Below, piece after piece: positions 57,783 to 64,000 of a DNA stretch of 64,000 nt. The stretch covers positions 395,226-459,225 of the forward strand of contig WHUX01000028.1 in assembly GCA_015179025.1 (NCBI GenBank). Direction: 5' to 3'. Position numbers and translations under genes: made by a program. Source of the stretch: Terfezia claveryi. Taxonomy: Eukaryota > Ascomycota > Pezizomycetes > Pezizales > Pezizaceae. Each line of letters starts with the position of its first letter. Position 1 is the first letter of the stretch. Below the pieces are notes generated by a model. That model made no database searches. It was not told the origin of the DNA and saw only the letters and a list, made by a program, of their open reading frames with translations.

Positions 57783-58182
57783 TGGTTGTCTTGTCACGGA
57801 TTGTTTGTCTTGTCATGGACTAGTTGACTTATCACTTTGTTGTCTTGTCACGGATTGACTGTCTTGTCACGGATTGGATTGTCTTGTCACGTACTCATTG
57901 ACTTGTTAGTCGGTTGGCACTTGACTTGTCACAGACTGATCGTCTTGTCATGGACTTATCACTGAGTGATTGTGTTGGTACGTACTGGTTGACTAGTCTG
58001 GTTGCACTACCCCTCGTAGTTGTCATGGACTAGTTGACTTGTTAGTCTTGATCAGACCCTCATAGAGGTTGACTTGTGAGGAGGGTGTTGTGCCAACCAG
58101 ACTATTGACTTGTCACGGACTAGTTGACTTGTCACAGAATAGTTGACTTGTCACGGACTAGTTGACTTGTCACGGACTGGTC
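57783..58182 (+). repeat. Second 19-bp array with TGTCACGGA core
   Basis: Core or near-core starts at 57792, 57811, 57830, 57846, 57865 and 57885, and again at 58111, 58130, 58149 and 58168; most steps are 19. The left end uses the unit tgtcacggattgtttgtct, close to the array at 52 kb, and the right end tgtcacggactagttgact. The array is interrupted by a 111-bp segment with inverted ends (57994-58104). Confidence 0.92.
57994..58104. mobile_element. 111-bp MITE-like segment with TAGTCTGGTTG ends
   Basis: It begins TA-GTCTGGTTGCACTACCCCTC and ends with the complement-like GAGGGTGTTGTGCCAACCAGAC-TA. The inverted ends agree over about 20 bases with small gaps. Both sides are bounded by TA, and gttgac precedes the left end while ttgac follows the right. 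Inside lies a TGTCATGGACTAGTTGACTT unit (58021), which belongs to the surrounding 19-bp array. Confidence 0.6.
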
Positions 58183-58494
58183 ACTGCTGAGCAGTTTGGT
58201 ACTTGGGTTATCCCAAGCAGGTTAGGTATTTCGTAGCATTACCGAATATGGTCACATACCGTAGAGCTCCAGTTATTCGGTAGCGTAATTTCAAATTGGG
58301 CGGCATACTTAAGTAGTGTTTCTGTTGAGGCTTAACTAAGCAACTTCACCCAACAGGTATAGATTTCACAAGCTAAGAGCATTAGCCACAGATCTTAGCA
58401 CACTACTGGGTATGTAGGCCAGATTGAAATAAGGCTACTGAGTAACTAGTATGTACCGATCTAAAGTAGAATAAAGAGGTACGTAAACAGGATA

Positions 58495-58672
58495 CCGCAT
58501 CCACTGGCGAACAACGATCCTTGTCAGTTTAATGACATAGGCCGAGCTTATGCAGTAAAGGTGATGTCGAGTGCAAAACAGGTGGTGGTAACATGCTCAC
58601 TGACTTGCTAATAATGATTCTGCAGCGAAAGTCAGAGAACTGACAAGGATCGTTATTCACCAGTAGATGCGG
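58495..58672. mobile_element. 178-bp MITE with 35-bp TIRs and TA duplication
   Basis: The left TIR (58495-58529) starts CCGCATCCACTGGCGAAC and ends GATCCTTGTCAGTT. The right TIR (58638-58672) is its inverse with three substitutions. The element is flanked by TA at 58493-58494 and 58673-58674. TA duplications are typical of Tc1/mariner/pogo-type transposases. There is no coding capacity inside. Confidence 0.88.
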
Positions 58673-58674
58673 TA

Positions 58675-59565
58675 TTACAATATCCAGATAATTCCTAGAA
58701 TAGGCAATAGTCATCGAATATAGCAACGAGTTTTTTCTTTTTTAAAAATGAAAAATAAAAAATAAAATAAATGAATAAAACTATATATATATATAGCATG
58801 TAGGTATTGCCATTTCATATTAGCCTAACAATATGGCGAGAACTATTACAACCCGGATGATGAAGAGTCATTTGAACGCTTCAGAGTGTTTGGGAGCAGG
58901 ACAATGGACTACAATATTTCCTGAGCCTGGGTAGCAGTGAATTGGTAAAATTTGAGGCTACGCTGTTGGTTATGGAACGATTCGACCCAAGCAGGATTGA
59001 GTCTCGAGTAGCAGCCCAAGTACTCCTTGAGCTGATCTGGATAGGTCGGTACCACTTACGCCTGAGGCCACGTCTACTTGGGATCCATTTTACCTAAAGA
59101 CTATACTCTTTATGATTTATTGTGGGTTACTCTTTTCAACTTTTACCTGACTCTCTGCCAACCAACTACCAATAGCATGGGTGTGTTATCCTGGGGTTTA
59201 TGCGAAAATTGTCAATTTCTATCTGTAAGTTGATACTGGGCCGAAGAACATCTAAGCTGTAACTTACCTTATTCTAGATGCTTTCCAAGACCCATCGAAT
59301 ACTAGACACCTTAGTGTCTTGATGTCATGTATTTGTGCCTCAACCATGGCACCTATCACCCAGAATAATAGTTCAATGTTATGGGGAGCGCATCTTGCTT
59401 CTACCTTCCTGAAGGCATGTTCTTGATGTTGCATCTAATCACAATGTCAGGCTAACTCCATGTAGACCTCCAGAGATTATCAACTTCTACGCAATGCCCG
59501 ACTGGACTTGGAGATGCTCTTTACTACAATAGAACACTCCCACATCTAGTGAGAGTGACACGGAC
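58675..59565. other. Intergenic region, no supported gene
   Basis: An A-rich run at about 58740-58778 and an (at)n tract at 58783-58795 are the only notable features. Confidence 0.5.
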
Positions 59566-60153
59566 ATGGAAGTGGATATGATTGCGGACAATGTTGAAAA
59601 GTGTGTAGTGGATTCGGAGTATAGTGGTTCCTCAGGTGCATTCTGCTCAACCAATAGTGAAAGCTTTGGCTCTCCAAGCGAGCTTTGGAGGTCGTCTTCT
59701 AGTTTGGAAAGCTTACAAGCTTCAGAAGTGTCAGAAGCGTCAGAAGCATCAGCAAGAAATCGTGTTTGCGTCCTGTGCATCCGGACGCATAGGACGCAAA
59801 GGACGCACAGGACGAAAACTCAAGATCAGGACGCCAGTGCTTGGTGCTCGTGCATCAGGACGCCAGTGCTTGGTGCTCGTACATCAGGACGCCAGTGCTT
59901 GGTGCTCGTGCATCAGGACGCACTAGCAGTTTGCGCCCGCGTTTGGGACGCAACGCACTGTGCTCCAGCTCCTGGGACGCAACACTCGCCCGTGGCAGAT
60001 GTTCCCGCGCCCAGGATGCAACACAAGTGTGGTTCTGCTCCTAAAACGCAATACAAGTGTGCTCCCATGCCTGGGACGCAACACATTTGTTTGGCAGATG
60101 CTCCCTCTCCTGGGACGCAACATGTGATGGACTGCTCGTCCCAAACGCTATAG
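59566..60153 (+). other. Open frame of 195 codons built partly of minisatellite units
   Basis: The first 60 codons are Ser/Glu-rich (MEVDMIADNVEKCVVDSEYS, then SSSSLESLQASEVSEASEAS). After that the frame runs into a 27-bp repeat (atcaggacgccagtgcttgg, then tgctcgt; three copies between about 59824 and 59920) and then short units containing gggacgcaacac, giving CAP-GTQH-type peptides. Overlapping open frames exist in other phases, so the repeat half is probably not selected as protein. The left half might be a gene fragment; no family is recognised. Confidence 0.3.
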
Positions 60154-60357
60154 GTTCTACAGCTGGCATTGCTAACGGATAGCCCACAATCGCTCTCTTC
60201 TACAATGCACCCGCTTGTATGTACGACGCTCTAACACCAGCCAGGTGCGTAGCCACTATTGCAGCCATTGCATATGCATGCAGCGGAAATATCCATTGTA
60301 TTCGCTAATAATTATATACACAGAAGTATTAAGTAATAGATATATATAGAGAGTATG

Positions 60358-60570
60358 CACTCGCTGCTTCAATCACTCTAACACTCGCTCTAATACTTGC
60401 TCCAATACTCGCTCTAATACTCGCTCTAATACTCGCCCTAATACTCGCCCTAATACTCACTCCAATACTCGCTCTAATACTCGCCCTAATACTCGCTCCA
60501 ATACTCGCTCTAGTACTCGCCCTAATACTCGCTCTGTTACTCGCTCCAATACTCACTCTAATGCTCGCCG
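60358..60570 (+). repeat. 12-bp minisatellite (actcgctctaat)n
   Basis: About 17 tandem copies of actcgctctaat with C/T changes (ctcgccctaat, ctcgctccaat). The reverse strand would read as Ile-Arg-Ala-Ser repeats in one frame; this is a consequence of the 12-base period. Confidence 0.93.
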
Positions 60571-61429
60571 TAATGTGCTGGGATATAGAGCGAAGGGAAA
60601 ATGCGCGGGGAAGGGAGGTATATATACAGGAAAACCATAATTACCAAGGCGACTGCTAAGGCCGACAATATAGACTTTCCGAAGAGAATGAGATAAGGGA
60701 TAACCAGAGAAGTGGCATGACAGTGATCAGCCCCCTGTCGCACATGGGTGCCGTACTATTCAATGCCTGGGCTGGTAATAGTCATCATCACAAAGGAATA
60801 TAGTTTGCCTTTATGGCATCTGATGCCTTCGGTGCCACTAATGACAAACTGCCAGTTACCAGCGCACTCCGCTGTTTCTCTGTCTCCCCGATGCTGGCTC
60901 TTCACAGGCTGCCTGCTGATGCTGGCACCACATGGTCCTCCTCCTGACCCTGACATTCCTGCACAATCATCAGGAATGAGCTCTGACGCTATGTCTTGGG
61001 AGGTACCGCCCTGGCTCCATGTTTTCTGAGGTGGCGCCATGATGCGTGTCTTTAATATCGACGCCCTGGCATAACTACCTGATAGGCAAACCACTGTGTG
61101 CACTCAAAGCATGGAGGTGATAGTAACTATACATTGTAAGAACTATGTACGTTTGAATTTCTATAAACATAGCTGAGCTATAGATGCACTTCCAACAAAC
61201 CATTCCCTTATGCATCCCACTTGAACTCATCCTGCACATATGCCTCCAAAAATCCTAGCGGTTCCCTGATCTGAGCTGTCTGCAAAGTCGTTATCGCCAT
61301 GCTTTGATCTAATAATATCTATATAGCTATTAACAACAGAATGCTGATATCGCGAGACTGCATATGCCTAGAGCTACCCAATTGCTGGCTGATATAGTCA
61401 TCCACTGCCATGAGTAATGCCTATTACTA
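60571..61429. other. Intergenic region between two tandem arrays
   Basis: No supported gene. Frames on both strands at 60748-61103 overlap each other and neither has known motifs. Confidence 0.5.
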
Positions 61430-62850
61430 GAGCAATTAGCTATGCGTTCCCATAAAGTCCATGGATTTGCTGGCGAGTTTACGTACCTAAGTATGTCTAC
61501 ACATATAGATGGGGAATATCTCGGAAGTGCACTTGCAGAGTCCTAAGAGCAATTAGCTATGCCTTCACATACAGTCCACAGATTTTCTGGCGAGTTCACG
61601 TACCTGGCTATGCCTGTGTCTGTACATATAGATTGGGGATATATTAGAACTGCACTGGCAGAGTCCTAAGAGCAATTAGCTAGAGTCCGCTGGTTTTCTG
61701 GTGAGTTCACATACCTGGCTATGCCTATGTCTGCGCATATAGATTGGGGATATATCGGAACTGTACTGGTGGAGTCCTAAGAGCAATTAGCTATACATTC
61801 ACATAGAGTCTGCTAGTTTTCTAGCCAGTTCACGTACCTGGCTATACCTGTGTCTACGTATATAGATTGGAGATATATTCGAACTGCACTGGCGGAGTCC
61901 TAAGAGCAATTAGCTATACATTCACATAGAGTCTACTGGTTTTCTGGCCAGTTTACGTACCTGGCTATGCCTGTGTCTGCGCATATAGATTAGGGATATA
62001 TCAGAACTGCACTGGCGGAGTCCTAAGAGCAATTAGCTAGAGTCCGCTGGTTTTCTGGTGAGTTTACGTACCTAGCTATGCCTGTGTCTACTCATATAGA
62101 TTGGGGGATATATTGGAACTGTATTAGCGGAGTCCTAGAGCAATTAGCTATACATTCACATAGAGTCTGCTAGTTTTCTGGCCAGTTCATGTACCTGGCT
62201 ATGCCTGTGTCTGAGCGTATAGATTGGGGATATATTGGAACTGCCAGTGGCTGAGTCCTAAGAGTAATTAGCTATACATTCACATAGGAGTCCACTAGTT
62301 TTCTGGCGAGTTCACGTACCTGGCTATGCCTATGTCTGTGCATATAGATTGGGGATATATTGGAACTGCACTGGTAGAGTCCTAAGAGCAATTAGCTATA
62401 GTCCACTGGTTTTCTGGCGAGTTCACATACCTAGCTATGCCTGTGTCTGCGCATATAGAATGGGGATATATCGGAACTACACTGGCGGAGTCCTAAGAGC
62501 AATTAGCTATACATTCACATAGAGTCCACTGGTTTTCTGGCCAGTTCACATACCTAACTATGCCTAGTCTGCGCATATAGATTGGGGATATATCGGAACT
62601 GCACTGGCGGAGTCCTAAAAGCAATTAGCTAGGGTCCGCTAGTTTTCTGGCAAGTTTACGTACCTAGCTATGCCTGTGTCTGCGCATATAGATTGGGGAT
62701 ATATCGGAACTGCACTGGCAGAGTCCTAGGAGCAATTAGCTCTACTTCATATAGAGTCCGCTAGTTTTTCTGGTGAGTTCACGTACCTAGCTAGCTATGT
62801 CTCCACATATAGATGGGGGATATCTCGAGAGTACACTGGGGGGAGTTCTA
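61430..62850 (+). repeat. Satellite of 111/123-bp monomers with L-L-S higher-order pattern
   Basis: Twelve monomers begin with gagcaattagct or variants at 61430, 61547, 61670, 61781, 61904, 62027, 62138, 62262, 62386, 62497, 62619 and 62730. Long units (117-124 bp) carry tatacattcacatagagtc; short units (all exactly 111 bp) lack the cattcacat block. The order is L L S L L S L L S L S L. All units contain ttttctgg..agttcacgtacct and a late ggagtcctaa. No coding is expected. Confidence 0.95.
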
Positions 62851-63130
62851 ACCTCAGCTTGACTTGCTGCCAACTGGCTGGTTGAGTTATCTGTGCAAAG
62901 AGGGGGCACCCTTGCTCTTGTGTTCAGTTCGTTCACGCATGCCTGGATATATGTCTCGGTTGACGCAGGCGACAAATATGTATGATTGGTGGGAAGGTAG
63001 ATTGGCGCATGCTGGTGTGACAGATCAGCATATACATGTTTCAGGCCACATATGCCCGCCAGCCATGAGATTACCGAAGTGGGTAATAGGTATGAAAGAG
63101 GAGCCTTATGGCAGGCTTGTAAATATGGAC

Positions 63131-63975
63131 TTGTTTATGTAAGAAACTCATGCTTTGAGATTTAATATATATATATGTAAGAACTCATTCTTTTCGAGGC
63201 TTATATATAAATATGTGACAAACTCATACTTTTCGAGGCTTATATATAATATGCGAGAAACTCATGCTTTTCGAGACTTATATATATATATGCGGGAAAC
63301 TCGTGCTTTGGAGATATATATATATATATATGCGAGAATCTCGTGCTTTGAGACTTATATATACTCATGCTTTTCGAGGCTTCTAGAAAATATGCGAAAA
63401 ACTCATGCTTTTATGACTTATATATATATATGCCAGAAACTCATGCTTTTCGAGGTTTCTAGTATATATGCGAGAAACTCATGCTTTGTGACTTATATAT
63501 ATATATATGCGAGAAACTCATACTTTTCGAGGCTTATATATAGATATGCGAGAAACTCATGCTTTTCGAGGCTTATATATATATATGCAGGAAACTCGTG
63601 CTTTGGAGATATATATATATATATATGCGAGAAACTCATGCTTTGAGATTTATATATATAGTCATGCTTTTCAAGGCTTCCAGATATATATGTAGGAAAC
63701 TCGTGCTTTGGAGATATAATATATACTCATGCTTTCGAGTTTCTAGATATATATGTGAGTAACTCATGCTTTTGAGGCTTATTAGTATATATATGCGGGA
63801 AACTCGTGCTTTAGAGATATATATATATATATATAGAAACTCATGCTCTTGAGGCCTTATTAGTATATATGCGGGAAACTTGTGCTTTGAAGATATATAT
63901 AATATATGCGAGAAAACTTGTGCTTTGGGATTTATATATATACTCATGCTTTTCGAGGCTTCCAGATGCAAACTA
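63131..63975 (+). repeat. AT-rich tandem array of about 40-50 bp units
   Basis: Irregular units combine an (at)n tract, atgcgagaaactcatgctt or atgcgggaaactcgtgcttt, and ttcgaggcttatatata. Unit length varies with the (at)n part. Reading frames rich in Ile and Tyr on both strands come from the array. It runs to within about 25 bases of the window edge. Confidence 0.92.
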
Positions 63976-64000
63976 ATGACTGTTTCTCATAAATATATAT

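Noticed and set aside
51994..58182. Regularly spaced cores that could suggest a CRISPR array
   Set aside because: The units are 12 or 19 bases with a 9-base core, on both strands, in a eukaryotic intron-containing genome, with no cas genes; spacing and lengths do not fit CRISPR.
63155..63971. Ile/Tyr-rich frames on both strands up to 163 codons
   Set aside because: They are by-products of the AT-rich tandem array.

Overview
The window looks like nuclear DNA from a filamentous ascomycete (Pezizomycotina). Genes have short introns of about 45-90 bases (one near 500), and the recognisable proteins are typical of this group: a FlbD-type Myb regulator, a fungal GT41 O-GlcNAc transferase, COP9 subunit 1, ureidoglycolate lyase and mitochondrial QRI7. 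Long gene-poor stretches, copia-type retroelements, MITE-like and SINE-like fragments, ankyrin debris and many tandem arrays would suit a repeat-rich genome such as a truffle or another Pezizales; that placement is inference.

Layout. 1-1930 is a 40/43-bp satellite arranged as a large palindrome, followed by direct repeats and a strong hairpin (2468-2547). 6132-20610 is the left gene block: a calcineurin-like phosphoesterase, a lysine-rich SANT/Myb-like protein (minus strand), a small five-exon conserved-looking protein, QRI7 and FlbD (minus). 20611-33152 is a desert holding a decayed ankyrin-repeat gene. 33153-49624 is the right gene block: the O-GlcNAc transferase (four exons, 1706 aa), a young RT-only copia element with identical LTRs and a GGCTT target duplication, ureidoglycolate lyase, CSN1 (five exons, 459 aa) and a frameshifted six-hairpin glycosidase pseudogene. 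49736-64000 is repeat territory: a second decayed copia element that keeps gag and protease, several arrays built on the 9-mer TGTCACGGA, a 178-bp MITE with TA duplication, minisatellites, a satellite with an L-L-S higher-order repeat, and an AT-rich array running to the window edge.

The host genes are not a pathway cluster. They are mostly regulatory or housekeeping: chromatin/development (FlbD, SANT protein, CSN1, O-GlcNAc transferase), tRNA t6A modification in mitochondria (QRI7) and purine/allantoin nitrogen salvage (ureidoglycolate lyase). No tRNA, rRNA or CRISPR array could be supported. The most unusual signals are the TGTCACGGA arrays, which keep a core at 19- or 12-base spacing while the spacers change; the L-L-S higher-order satellite; the palindromic satellite; and a dispersed TIR-like motif (CAACCAGACTA) that always ends in TA. 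Exon coordinates were set by eye from splice consensus and protein continuity.
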